Shown piece by piece: positions 19,008 to 27,814 of a DNA stretch of 64,000 nt. Made by a program: the position numbers and the translations under genes. The stretch is from Roseovarius aestuarii. GTDB lineage: Bacteria > Pseudomonadota > Alphaproteobacteria > Rhodobacterales > Rhodobacteraceae. The notes under the pieces are model-generated. The model saw nothing but the letters and a program-made list of their open reading frames with translations. It was not told the origin of the DNA and made no database searches. Each line of letters begins with the position of its first letter. Position 1 is the stretch's first letter. The DNA lies in assembly GCA_027214255.1 (NCBI GenBank), contig JAPWHL010000013.1:1-64000 (forward strand), written 5' to 3'.

Positions 19008-19061
19008 CGCGTTTTGGCCAGGACTGCTTGGCCCCGATTGTCGCCAAGCCCAGCGGGCCTA

Positions 19062-19595
19062 TCAGATCAAATCGCGCAAGCGCCCCATCCGATCCGCAAC
19101 TTGTTTGGACAGGAAATCATTGGTCAGATGCCCATCTTCATCAAAGAAATCCTGTGCAGTCGCGACAAGGATCAGTGGCCCGTGCACAACGTTCACCTGT
19201 AACTGCGTCAGAATAGAATGGGTCATGAAATGCGCCGTCTCCCCACCGGTGCGCCCCCCTGCAGCGGACAAAATCACTGCCTTGTGGTCTTTCAACACGG
19301 AAGGATTGGCCCGGCTCAGCCAATCAAGCGCGTTTTTCAAAACACCTGTGATGCCTTTGTTGTATTCGGGCGAAGCGATCAAAAGGGCATCCGCTGACTT
19401 CACCTGATCCATCAGGCGCTGCACCTTGTCGGGTATCCCTTGGGCTTCGACATCTCCGTTATACAGGGGCAAATCCAAATCGCCCTCGGTAACATCGGCA
19501 TCGCCAAAAGCGCGCACTGCTTCGGCCAACAACATACGGTTGTAAGATCCTTTGCGAAGCGATCCAGACATAGTCAACAAATGAGGTTTGGGCAT
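19062..19595 (-). CDS. NADPH-dependent FMN reductase family protein
   Basis: 177 aa flavodoxin-like fold. The FMN phosphate loop is SGSLRKGSYNRML (residues about 10-22). The second FMN-contact motif is SPEYNKGITGVLKNALDW (about 75-92), which is diagnostic for the azoreductase/chromate reductase/ArsH-like NAD(P)H:quinone reductases. A likely cytoplasmic two-electron reductase in redox protection; the substrate is not predictable. It is convergent with the DadA-like gene and downstream of the LysR gene on the same strand. Confidence 0.88.
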   Translation of the reverse strand: MPKPHLLTMSGSLRKGSYNRMLLAEAVRAFGDADVTEGDLDLPLYNGDVEAQGIPDKVQRLMDQVKSADALLIASPEYNKGITGVLKNALDWLSRANPSVLKDHKAVILSAAGGRTGGETAHFMTHSILTQLQVNVVHGPLILVATAQDFFDEDGHLTNDFLSKQVADRMGRLRDLI

Positions 19596-19700
19596 GGGGT
19601 ATTCCTTTTCTATTTCCTAAGTATCTGCATCCCACCCGCTCAAAATCAAGTTCAGCGCCCGCACAGATCCTGTGCAGTTTCGCGAACACCCCCGCAAAAG

Positions 19701-19733
19701 AAAAACCCCGGACGCGCGTTGTCGCTTCCGGGG
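19701..19733 (-). terminator. LysR gene terminator
   Basis: CCCCGGA (19706-19712) pairs with TCCGGGG (19727-19733). On the leftward strand the stem is followed by TTTTTCTTTT. A good intrinsic terminator after the LysR gene. Confidence 0.85.
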
Positions 19734-19766
19734 CCAAGGTGGCCATTGCTGGCAGGGAGGAAAACT

Positions 19767-20672
19767 TTACCAGATTGTCGGGCCCTTATCGGCGAAGGCA
19801 TGGACCAGAAAATCAATGAACGCGCGGACCTTGGGCTGGGTGAACCGGCCCGGCGGGTAAACCGCGTAAATTCCCTGTGTTTCAACAGGAAGCTCGGGAA
19901 TCACATCCTCGACCAGCCCCTTTTCCATCGCATCCGCGTAAAGAAAGCTGGGAAGATACGCGATACCAAGCCCTGAAATCGCCGCGTTCAGCAAGGATTG
20001 ACCATCATTGACGGACAGACCTCCGGCGGTGCGAACCTGACGTTTTTCACCCGAAGGCGCGGTCACTTTCCACACAGACCCGCCTGCCTGACTCGAATAA
20101 TGAAGAAGTTTGTGTTCGTTCAGATCGTCGATCTTCTGCGGGCGACCATATTTCATAATATACCCCGGCGAAGCGATCATACGCTTGGTCGTTTCGGTCA
20201 ATTTCCGGGCGCGCAACGTGCTGTCTTCCAGCTCACCGATGCGGATGGCCATGTCAAAACCTTCGCTGATCAACTCTACATAACGGTTGTTCAGCACCAT
20301 ATTGACGGTGATGTCCGGAAACTCATCCAAAAACGTCCCCAAAACCGGGCTTAGATGATTGACCCCAAAGTCAGTCGCGACCGAAATACGCAGCAGGCCA
20401 GATGGGTCCGATTGCATCGAACTGACCAACGCGTCGGCCTCACCTGCATCATTCAGTACGCGCAATGCACGGTCATAATAAGCCAGACCGATTTCAGTCG
20501 GGCTAACCCGGCGCGTGGTGCGGTTCAACAGGCGCGCCCCCAACCGGGCCTCTAGGGATGACACATGTTTGGACACGGCGGATTTGGAAATGCCCATTTT
20601 ACGGGCTGCGTCCGTAAAGCCGCCCTGATCCACGACTGTGGCAAAGGCTTCCATTTCGGTCAGACGATCCAT
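19767..20672 (-). CDS. LysR-family transcriptional regulator
   Basis: 301 aa. The N-terminal winged helix (1-60) has MEAFATVVDQGGFTDAARKM and KSAVSKHVSSLEARLGARLL. The periplasmic-binding-like effector domain follows (90-295; GLLRISVATDFG, GFDMAIRIGEL). Like the DhcR/PecT-type subgroup it is about 300 aa. The target is unknown. It may regulate the adjacent NADPH-dependent FMN reductase, which lies downstream on the same strand beyond a terminator. Confidence 0.93.
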   Translation of the reverse strand: MDRLTEMEAFATVVDQGGFTDAARKMGISKSAVSKHVSSLEARLGARLLNRTTRRVSPTEIGLAYYDRALRVLNDAGEADALVSSMQSDPSGLLRISVATDFGVNHLSPVLGTFLDEFPDITVNMVLNNRYVELISEGFDMAIRIGELEDSTLRARKLTETTKRMIASPGYIMKYGRPQKIDDLNEHKLLHYSSQAGGSVWKVTAPSGEKRQVRTAGGLSVNDGQSLLNAAISGLGIAYLPSFLYADAMEKGLVEDVIPELPVETQGIYAVYPPGRFTQPKVRAFIDFLVHAFADKGPTIW

Positions 20673-20813
20673 TTCTTATCCTCGTGCTTGTAACTCAGCA
20701 TCCCGTTTGGACGCACAATCAGGCACAAAAGGGGCAAGGGCCGGACAATATCAGGGTTTTGTCGAGGATCGTTAATGGCATGGAAACAACGAAACAGATG
20801 TTTCCGGGCGACG

Positions 20814-21635
20814 TTAACGGCGTGCATCCCAACTACTAGACGCATGACGACGTGTGTAAAATTCGCCCAACATCCCGATCATCAACAGCACACCGCCCAC
20901 GATTACGGGATAGCTCGCCGACGAATTATGTGGCGAATAGTTGATAAAAACGAAACCGCGGGATTGGTCGATACAGTGGAACAGCGGGTTCCAATCAAAC
21001 ATCACCAACATGTAGTTGGGCAAAGAGTTCGCGACGAACATCTTACCCGACGCGATCATATTGGCGCGCTGATAAACCGTCGTGAATGTCCCAACGAACG
21101 TTGGGAACCATGGCTTGATCGACAACAAGACAAGGCCCAGCGCCACACCAACGAACCACGCGGCCATGAACATGCCAAACGCTGCGAACGGTCGATCCAC
21201 ATCGAACGGCGTGAAGGCCACGTGATACACAAACAAAATAAGGAACAGTGTAAACAGCTGAATGTAAAGCGCGCCCAAGGCTGCCGAGGTAATAGCGATG
21301 ATCGTATTCATCGGCGCATGTTTCATCATCGGCGATGACGGACCTTCGGCACCTGCCACGGCGCCCAGTGTTTTCACATGCGTCAGGAATAAAAATACCC
21401 CTGACATCAGATAGACCAGAAAATCACCCCGCAGGGCCGCGCCACGCAGCCCCAGAATCGAAAACATCACGTAAAACGTCATGACAAAAACCAGCGCTTG
21501 AAGAACGTTCAGCGCTATTGCCATGAACGCATTGCCATGCCCCTTGCGCACGTCGCGTACTGTGGCGTGATAAATCAACTCCAAGATGGAGATCGCCGCA
21601 TGCAGTTTCGATTTGGGCTTTACCTGTTGAAACAT
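20814..21635 (-). CDS. ABC-2 type polysaccharide export permease (KpsM-like)
   Basis: 273 aa, six membrane segments, ABC-2 permease family (start MFQQVKPKSKLHA). It resembles capsular polysaccharide exporters (KpsM/Wzm-like), with an N-terminal amphipathic helix before TM1 and a final loop RGFVFINYSPHNSS before the last segment. It would move a lipid-linked polysaccharide across the inner membrane with an ATPase partner. No kpsT gene is next to it, so the ATPase must be elsewhere. It is divergent from cysQ-kdsB. kdsB makes the CMP-Kdo used in KpsM-type capsules, which supports the assignment. Confidence 0.8.
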   Translation of the reverse strand: MFQQVKPKSKLHAAISILELIYHATVRDVRKGHGNAFMAIALNVLQALVFVMTFYVMFSILGLRGAALRGDFLVYLMSGVFLFLTHVKTLGAVAGAEGPSSPMMKHAPMNTIIAITSAALGALYIQLFTLFLILFVYHVAFTPFDVDRPFAAFGMFMAAWFVGVALGLVLLSIKPWFPTFVGTFTTVYQRANMIASGKMFVANSLPNYMLVMFDWNPLFHCIDQSRGFVFINYSPHNSSASYPVIVGGVLLMIGMLGEFYTRRHASSSWDARR

Positions 21636-21762
21636 GGCCTCACACTGCGCCGTTACTGCTGCATCATTGTCACGGAATTCTTGCTGTCCCGTTACTGAGC
21701 CACCATAAGAGAGCCAAGCCGTTCCCGCAACACATCCGTTGCGCCCAAATAGGAGCCTGACT

Positions 21763-22560
21763 TTGGACTATACTCAATTGACCGCTCAAATGCGCCGCCT
21801 CGCGTTAGAGGCCGGTGACGTCATCATGCAAATCTACAATTCCGAAGACTTCGACGTTAAGGTAAAATCCGATGACAGTCCGGTGACGGCAGCTGACGAA
21901 GCCGCTGATGCGCTGATCTCGGCCGGGTTGCGCGCTGCATTCCCTGACACACTGTTGGTGACCGAAGAGCAGGCCGACAGCCACGGCAAACAGGCAGACA
22001 CCTTTCTGATCGTGGATCCGCTGGATGGCACCAAGGAATTCATTCACCGTCGCGGCGACTTTACCGTTAACATTGCCTATGTCGAAAACGGAACCCCCAC
22101 ACGCGGCGTCGTTTATGCGCCCGCCAAGGGCCGAATGTTCTATACTCTGCCCGATGGTCAGACGATCGAGGAAACCGGCCCGCTGGATCACACGTCGGTT
22201 GGCACACAAACACCCATCCACGTGTCGCAGCCAGACAATGACGCGCTGATGGTTGTCGCATCCAAATCCCACCGCGATCAGGCAACGGATGACTACATTG
22301 GCAAATACGCCGTAAAGGACATGAAAAGCGCGGGTAGCTCGCTGAAATTCTGTCTGGTGGCGACGGGCGAGGCAGACATCTATCCCCGCGTCGGGCGCAC
22401 GATGGAATGGGATACTGCCGCAGGTCACGCCGTTCTGGCCGGCGCTGGCGGGAATGTCGTGCGGTTTGAGGATCATACTCCTTTGACCTATGGTAAAGAT
22501 GGCTATGCAAATCCGTTCTTCATCGCATATTCGCCCAAAGTAGAACTGAAAAAGCCATGA
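21763..22560 (+). CDS. cysQ: 3'(2'),5'-bisphosphate nucleotidase CysQ
   Basis: 265 aa. The start is TTG 21763: AGGAG lies 7 bases upstream (21751-21755), and the protein then begins at the usual place for the family. Inositol monophosphatase fold with metal-binding EEQ (VTEEQAD), DPLDGTKEF and WDTAAGHAVL. It hydrolyses PAP, the by-product of sulfotransferases and sulfate assimilation, to AMP. That fits the several sulfotransferase genes in this window. It overlaps kdsB by four bases (ATGA). Confidence 0.93.
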   Translation: MDYTQLTAQMRRLALEAGDVIMQIYNSEDFDVKVKSDDSPVTAADEAADALISAGLRAAFPDTLLVTEEQADSHGKQADTFLIVDPLDGTKEFIHRRGDFTVNIAYVENGTPTRGVVYAPAKGRMFYTLPDGQTIEETGPLDHTSVGTQTPIHVSQPDNDALMVVASKSHRDQATDDYIGKYAVKDMKSAGSSLKFCLVATGEADIYPRVGRTMEWDTAAGHAVLAGAGGNVVRFEDHTPLTYGKDGYANPFFIAYSPKVELKKP

Positions 22561-23357
22561 GCGTCCTGATTGCCATCCCAGCGCGCTATGCCAGCACCCG
22601 GTACCCGGGCAAACCGCTTGCAACACTGACCGGCGCAACCGGCGACACAAAATCCCTGATCCAACGGTCATGGGAGGCCGCGATGCAGGTCGAGGGCGCG
22701 GATCGCGTCGTGGTGGCAACAGACGATGACCGGATCAAGGCCGCATGTCAGGCCTTTGGCGCCGAGGTAGTAATGACATCACCCAATTGCGCCAATGGCA
22801 CCGAACGCTGCGCCGAAGCAGCCGAGGTCCTCGGCGGTGGCTTTGATATTGTCGTTAACCTACAGGGCGACGCCCCACTCACGCCCCATTGGTTCGTCGA
22901 GGATCTGATCAACGGATTGCGCGAAGACACCACAGCCGACGTTGCCACGCCGGTACTGCGCTGTGACGGCCGCGCATTGAACGGATTTTTAGAGGATCGC
23001 CGCAACGGCCGTGTCGGCGGCACAACTGCTGTTTTTACCGACAAGAACCATGGCCTGTACTTTTCCAAAGAAGTAATCCCCTACACGCCGGACACGTATA
23101 CTGATGATGCCGAAACTCCGGTGTTTCACCATGTCGGAGTCTACGCCTATCGCCCTGCCGCACTGACCGCGTACCAAGCTCTACCCACGGGCCCGCTAGA
23201 GCGTCTGGAAGGACTGGAACAACTGCGGTTCATAGAGCACGGCCACACGGTGCTCTGCGTCGAGGTTGAGGCCCGAGGCCGGCAATTTTGGGAACTTAAC
23301 AATCCCGAGGACATACCCAGAATTGAGACGATGATGGAAGAAATGGGAATGAAGTGA
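22557..23357 (+). CDS. kdsB: 3-deoxy-manno-octulosonate cytidylyltransferase
   Basis: 266 aa. Activates Kdo to CMP-Kdo for LPS core or Kdo-linked capsule. The N-terminal nucleotide-binding motif IPARYASTRYPGKPLA and the metal-binding NLQGDAPL are present. The C-terminus has GPLERLEGLEQLRF and ENGH-like EHGHTVLCVEV as in KdsB/KpsU. It starts inside the cysQ stop (ATGA), implying translational coupling. Whether it serves LPS or the capsule cannot be told without a genome-wide search for a second copy. Confidence 0.92.
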   Translation: MSVLIAIPARYASTRYPGKPLATLTGATGDTKSLIQRSWEAAMQVEGADRVVVATDDDRIKAACQAFGAEVVMTSPNCANGTERCAEAAEVLGGGFDIVVNLQGDAPLTPHWFVEDLINGLREDTTADVATPVLRCDGRALNGFLEDRRNGRVGGTTAVFTDKNHGLYFSKEVIPYTPDTYTDDAETPVFHHVGVYAYRPAALTAYQALPTGPLERLEGLEQLRFIEHGHTVLCVEVEARGRQFWELNNPEDIPRIETMMEEMGMK

Positions 23358-23557
23358 CACAGTTTTGTAACAGGTGCTTTGGAAAACCCTACAACATTTT
23401 CATCAGCTTAACCGTATATTTCATTAACTTAACTCAAAAAGCGCGTCACTTTTCGCCTTAGCTCTGACAAAAATATGACGAATTTCCCTCTTAACTGAAT
23501 GCATAATTAGATGATGTTATCTAGTTTACTAAAAACAAAGTATCACGAGGTTCGGTT

Positions 23558-24451
23558 ATGCGCAGCAAGGTGACAAAGGCCATTTTTCCCGTTGCCGGCA
23601 TGGGCACGCGATTTCTTCCTGCAACGAAGTCCGTCCCAAAAGAAATCATGACACTGGTCGACCGACCGTTGGTACAATACGCCATCGACGAAGCACGCGC
23701 CGCTGGCATCAAGGAATTCATCTTTGTAACCTCGCGCGGCAAGGGCGCGCTTGAGGATTATTTCGACAACGCCCCGCAGTTGGAACAAGAGCTGCGCAGA
23801 AAGGGCAAGACGGAATTGCTGGACATCTTGAAATCCACCAACATGGATTCCGGCGAGATTGCATATATGCGCCAACACAAGCCTCTGGGTCTGGGCCATG
23901 CCGTTTGGTGTGCCCGGCGCCTGATTGGGAACGAACCCTTTGCCGTCATTCTGCCCGATGATGTGATCGCCGCCGAAAAACCCTGCCTTGCGCAGATGAT
24001 TGAGGCATATGAAGAAACCCAAGGCAACATCGTCGCCGCAATGGAGGTCCCTGATGACAAGGCTTCGTCCTATGGCATTTTGGACATCAAAGAGGACATG
24101 GGCAGCATCGTGTCGACCAAGGGCATGGTCGAAAAGCCCGCAGCCGGCACTGCACCGTCCAATCTGGCCGTAATCGGGCGCTATATCCTGACGCCGACCG
24201 TCCTGAAGATGCTGAACAAAAAGCAGGCTGGCGCAGGTGGCGAGATCCAACTGACCGACGCGATCGACAACGCCCGCGACGAAGGCGAAGAGGTCTATGG
24301 CTTTCGCTTTCGTGGTCAGCGTTTTGATTGCGGGTCCAAGGCAGGCTTTTTACAAGCAACTGTTTCGTTCGCGTTGGCCCGCGACGATTTGCGAGATGAC
24401 TTGCAGAACTATCTGTATGACATAGTGAACGCGGATAAGGCTGCACAATAA
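23558..24451 (+). CDS. galU: UTP-glucose-1-phosphate uridylyltransferase
   Basis: 297 aa. Makes UDP-glucose from UTP and glucose-1-phosphate. The N-terminal FPVAGMGTRFLPATKSVPKE is the pyrophosphorylase signature with catalytic Lys. Further motifs are QHKPLGLGHAVWCA, LPDDVI and FDCGSKAGF. The 200 bases upstream are AT-rich and likely hold the promoter. It is followed by galE after 22 bases, a normal partnership for supplying UDP-glucose and UDP-galactose to the surface glycosyltransferases on both sides. Confidence 0.97.
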   Translation: MRSKVTKAIFPVAGMGTRFLPATKSVPKEIMTLVDRPLVQYAIDEARAAGIKEFIFVTSRGKGALEDYFDNAPQLEQELRRKGKTELLDILKSTNMDSGEIAYMRQHKPLGLGHAVWCARRLIGNEPFAVILPDDVIAAEKPCLAQMIEAYEETQGNIVAAMEVPDDKASSYGILDIKEDMGSIVSTKGMVEKPAAGTAPSNLAVIGRYILTPTVLKMLNKKQAGAGGEIQLTDAIDNARDEGEEVYGFRFRGQRFDCGSKAGFLQATVSFALARDDLRDDLQNYLYDIVNADKAAQ

Positions 24452-24473
24452 CAAGTTTTGCCGGGGGGCAGGC

Positions 24474-25457
24474 GTGACAAATATTCTGGTAACAGGCGGG
24501 GCGGGCTATATCGGTAGCCACGCCTGCAAAGCGTTGAAAGCGGCGGGTTACACCCCCGTAACCTACGACAACCTCAGCACGGGTTGGGCGGATGCGGTCA
24601 AATTCGGCCCGTTCGAGCAAGGCGAATTGTCAGACCGCGATCGTCTGGACCAAGTGTTTGCCGCCTACCAACCCGCAGCCGTCTTGCATTTTGCCGCCCT
24701 GTCCCAAGTGGGCGAGGCGATGCGGATTCCTGAAGTTTATTGGCACAATAACGTTCTTGGTTCATTAACGTTGATGCAGGCGGCTGTGCATGCCGGATGC
24801 CTGAAATTCGTATTCAGTTCGACCTGCGCCACGTATGGCGATCAGGACAATGTGGTGCTGGACGAAGACTGCGATCAGCACCCGATCAATGCCTACGGGG
24901 CCTCAAAGCGCGCAATCGAGGATATCTTGCGCGATTTTCAACGCGCCTACGGCCTGAACAACGTGATCTTTCGCTACTTTAACGTCGCAGGGGCCGATCC
25001 CGAGGCCGAAGTAGGCGAATTTCATCAACCCGAAACGCACCTGATTCCGCTGATGCTGGACGCCATTGATGGCAAACGCGACGCGCTCACCATTTTTGGC
25101 ACTGATTGGGACACACCCGATGGAACATGCATTCGCGATTATGTGCATGTCTGTGACCTAGTCGATGCGCATATTCTGGGCCTGAAATGGCTGGAAGATG
25201 AAAAAGACAGCCGCGCGTTCAATCTGGGCACCGGCACCGGGTTTTCCGTCCGCGAGGTCATAGATCACTCAGGCGCCGTAACCAATCGAGACGTGCCCAT
25301 TCTGGAAGGCCCACGCAGGCCGGGGGATTGCACCAAGCTGGTCTCGGGTTCGACCCGCGCCGAGACGGAATTGGGCTGGATGCCTAAGCGCAGCACAATG
25401 GATCAGATGATTGCCGATGCGTGGCGCTGGCATCAAACGGGCCACTACGAAAAATAG
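24474..25457 (+). CDS. galE: UDP-glucose 4-epimerase
   Basis: 327 aa extended short-chain dehydrogenase. The NAD-binding motif GGAGYIGSHACKAL is at the N-terminus, the catalytic YGASKRAIED (Tyr-x3-Lys) at about residue 145, and FSSTCATYGD upstream of it. It interconverts UDP-glucose and UDP-galactose in the cytoplasm. It starts at GTG 24474 with a GGGGGG-rich ribosome site and probably shares the galU transcript. A terminator-like hairpin follows. Confidence 0.95.
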   Translation: MTNILVTGGAGYIGSHACKALKAAGYTPVTYDNLSTGWADAVKFGPFEQGELSDRDRLDQVFAAYQPAAVLHFAALSQVGEAMRIPEVYWHNNVLGSLTLMQAAVHAGCLKFVFSSTCATYGDQDNVVLDEDCDQHPINAYGASKRAIEDILRDFQRAYGLNNVIFRYFNVAGADPEAEVGEFHQPETHLIPLMLDAIDGKRDALTIFGTDWDTPDGTCIRDYVHVCDLVDAHILGLKWLEDEKDSRAFNLGTGTGFSVREVIDHSGAVTNRDVPILEGPRRPGDCTKLVSGSTRAETELGWMPKRSTMDQMIADAWRWHQTGHYEK

Positions 25458-25465
25458 CCTACCGT

Positions 25466-25484
25466 CCCCGGGCATGTTCCGGGG
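25466..25484 (+). terminator. galU-galE terminator
   Basis: CCCCGG (25466-25471) and CCGGGG (25479-25484) form a 6-bp GC stem with a 7-base loop, 8 bases after the galE stop. It is followed by CCTTTACCTTTTT. Confidence 0.6.
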
Positions 25485-25589
25485 CCTTTACCTTTTTGGC
25501 TCAGGGCAATGCACCAAAACAATCCATAATCCGCCCGTGTTTTGCCATGAAACAGTGGTTAGACTATCCCCGGACCACCCGAGGCATTG

Positions 25590-26624
25590 ATGCAATCCAC
25601 CTGCGACATTCATAAAACGGCCGTCATGGCCTATCGCCTACGCTGGAAACGGCGCCGCCTGTTGATCCGCGCCTTTCGTAAACGCCGCCAGCTGAAGATC
25701 GTCCATGATCGCACACAGATGATCACCGCCGGCGCAATCCTGTGCTTTTCCACCGTTCGAAACGAAGCAATACGCCTTCCGTATTTTCTGGAGCATCACC
25801 GAAAACTCGGCGTCGATCATTTCTTATTCGTGGACAATAATTCAACCGACGGCACCGCCAACTACCTGTCTCAACAACCCGATGTGTCACTGTGGAGCAC
25901 GCCAAACAGCTATCGCCTGTCTCGTTTCGGGGTCGATTGGCTGACAGTTTTACAAGCACGCCACGGCCACGGCCATTGGTGTCTGACATTGGATGCGGAC
26001 GAGATTTTGATCTATCCATTTCACGACACACGCCCCTTAGCTGCCCTGACTGAATGGTTGGACATGAAAGGCATCGCATCCTTCGGCGCATTGATGCTGG
26101 ACATGTACCCCAAAGGACGATTGAGCCAGAAACCCTATGCACCCGGCGATAACCCTACGGTTGCCCTAGATTGGTTTGATTCTGGCAACTACATGATTCA
26201 AAAGAAAAATGATCTGGAAAATCTATGGATACAGGGCGGCCCCCGCGCCCGCCTGTTCTTTGCAGACAAGCCTCGCCGTGCCCCTACAATGGGCAAAGTG
26301 CCTCTGGTCAAATGGGATCGTCGTTATGCCTATGTCAGTTCGACACACTCGCTTTTGCCGCGCCGGTTGAACCATGTGTACGACGAGTCGGGCGGCGAAT
26401 GCACCAGCGGGGTCCTGCTGCACACGAAATTCCTGAACACCATCACCGCCAAGTCAGCCGAAGAGAAACAACGCCGCGAACATTTCGCCAACTCGGACCT
26501 TTACGAGGAGTATTATGACCGCCTTGTGGATGACCCGAACCTGTGGTGCGCCACTTCATCGCGTTACACTGGCTGGCGCCAACTTGAGGCTTTGGGCCTT
26601 ATGTCACGAGGGACATGGTTGTGA
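25590..26624 (+). CDS. Glycosyltransferase family 2 (Glyco_tranf_2_4) protein, copy 1
   Basis: 344 aa from ATG 25590 (GAGG five bases upstream). After a basic N-terminus (YRLRWKRRRLLIRAFRKRR) comes the nucleotide-sugar-binding domain: FSTVRNEAIRLPYFLEHH, then FVDNNSTDGT and the metal motif LDADEI (about residue 134). It is a close paralogue of the next gene; both share SFGA..LDMYPKGRL and WFDSGNYMIQK. Cytoplasmic addition of a sugar to a surface glycan is expected; donor and acceptor are unknown. Confidence 0.82.
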   Translation: MQSTCDIHKTAVMAYRLRWKRRRLLIRAFRKRRQLKIVHDRTQMITAGAILCFSTVRNEAIRLPYFLEHHRKLGVDHFLFVDNNSTDGTANYLSQQPDVSLWSTPNSYRLSRFGVDWLTVLQARHGHGHWCLTLDADEILIYPFHDTRPLAALTEWLDMKGIASFGALMLDMYPKGRLSQKPYAPGDNPTVALDWFDSGNYMIQKKNDLENLWIQGGPRARLFFADKPRRAPTMGKVPLVKWDRRYAYVSSTHSLLPRRLNHVYDESGGECTSGVLLHTKFLNTITAKSAEEKQRREHFANSDLYEEYYDRLVDDPNLWCATSSRYTGWRQLEALGLMSRGTWL

Positions 26625-26772
26625 CGTTCACAATTGCAGTTTACCCAAGCGCACCAATGCCTTATCTTAACATAACTGCGTACGGGCAGGACCGGAAGCA
26701 AGGCAATGAAACGTTAAGCCACCGACCCTATGCTGCCCGCCAGAGTACTGGCACAACCGGAGAAGCCGCGTC

Positions 26773-27783
26773 GTGAGTTTCGTGCAATCATACCGCATGC
26801 GTTGGCGGCGCAAATATGCCAAGGCACGCAGTTTCCGCAAGCATTTCGGGCTGCGCCCCGTGGTAGACCGGACAGCCCTGATCAAGCCGGGTGATGTATT
26901 GCTGTTCTCGACCCTTCGAGACGAACATATCCGCCTGCCATACTTTTTGAATTACTATCGGGACTTGGGCATTGATCATTTCCTAATCGTGGACAATGAC
27001 AGCACGGATGGCAGTGGAGATTATCTGGCGGATCAACCAGATGTATCGCTGTGGCACACATCCGCCAGCTATAAGCGTGCGCGATTTGGCGTGGATTGGC
27101 TGAACTGGCTACAATCGCGTTACGGACACGGCCACTGGACGCTGGTCGTCGACCCGGATGAATTGTTTGTTTACCCATTTTGCGACACACGCCCCATTCG
27201 CGCGCTGACCGATTGGCTCGACGGTTCAAACGTGCGCAGCTTTGGCGCGATGTTGCTGGATATGTACCCAAAAGGACGGCTGGACGCAGTACCTTACCGA
27301 CGCGGCCAAAACCCGATCGAAATCGCCTCGTGGTTTGATTCCGGCAACTACATGATCCAGAAGAACCGCCAGTACGGAAATCTTTGGATTCAGGGCGGGC
27401 CACGGGCACGGGCATTTTTTCCCGACTCCCCAGCAAAGGCCCCTGCCCTGAACAAAATCCCCCTGGTCAAATGGCACCGACGAAATGCTTACATCAGTTC
27501 GACCCACATGTTGCTACCGCGCGGTTTGAACCTGACCTATGACGAATGGGGCGGCGAATCCGCCAGCGGCGTTTTGCTACATGCGAAATTCCTGGATACA
27601 TTCACCCAAAAGGCCGAAGAAGAAATGCAGCGCAAGCAGCACTATCGTGCCTCTCTGGAATACAAAGCCTACCTCGAAAATATAGCCCAAACACCAGAGC
27701 TGTGGTGCAAGTGGTCTGAAAAATATATAAACTGGCGCCAATTGGAAATCCTCGGACTGATGTCAAAGGGGAACTGGGCGTGA
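26773..27783 (+). CDS. Glycosyltransferase family 2 (Glyco_tranf_2_4) protein, copy 2
   Basis: 336 aa from GTG 26773, with GGAG ten bases upstream. It is collinear with the previous gene from YRMRWRRKYAK onward: FSTLRDEHIRLPYFL, FLIVDNDSTDGS, VVDPDELFVYP (the DxD is DPD), LDMYPKGRLDAV, and a shared C-terminal W.RQLE.LGLMS. The pair looks like a tandem duplication that has diverged. The 148-base spacer before it carries no gene. Same probable role, with perhaps a different sugar or linkage. Confidence 0.82.
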   Translation: MSFVQSYRMRWRRKYAKARSFRKHFGLRPVVDRTALIKPGDVLLFSTLRDEHIRLPYFLNYYRDLGIDHFLIVDNDSTDGSGDYLADQPDVSLWHTSASYKRARFGVDWLNWLQSRYGHGHWTLVVDPDELFVYPFCDTRPIRALTDWLDGSNVRSFGAMLLDMYPKGRLDAVPYRRGQNPIEIASWFDSGNYMIQKNRQYGNLWIQGGPRARAFFPDSPAKAPALNKIPLVKWHRRNAYISSTHMLLPRGLNLTYDEWGGESASGVLLHAKFLDTFTQKAEEEMQRKQHYRASLEYKAYLENIAQTPELWCKWSEKYINWRQLEILGLMSKGNWA

Positions 27784-27814
27784 GCAGGCAGGAACAAGAA
27801 CGGATGGGTACGGC

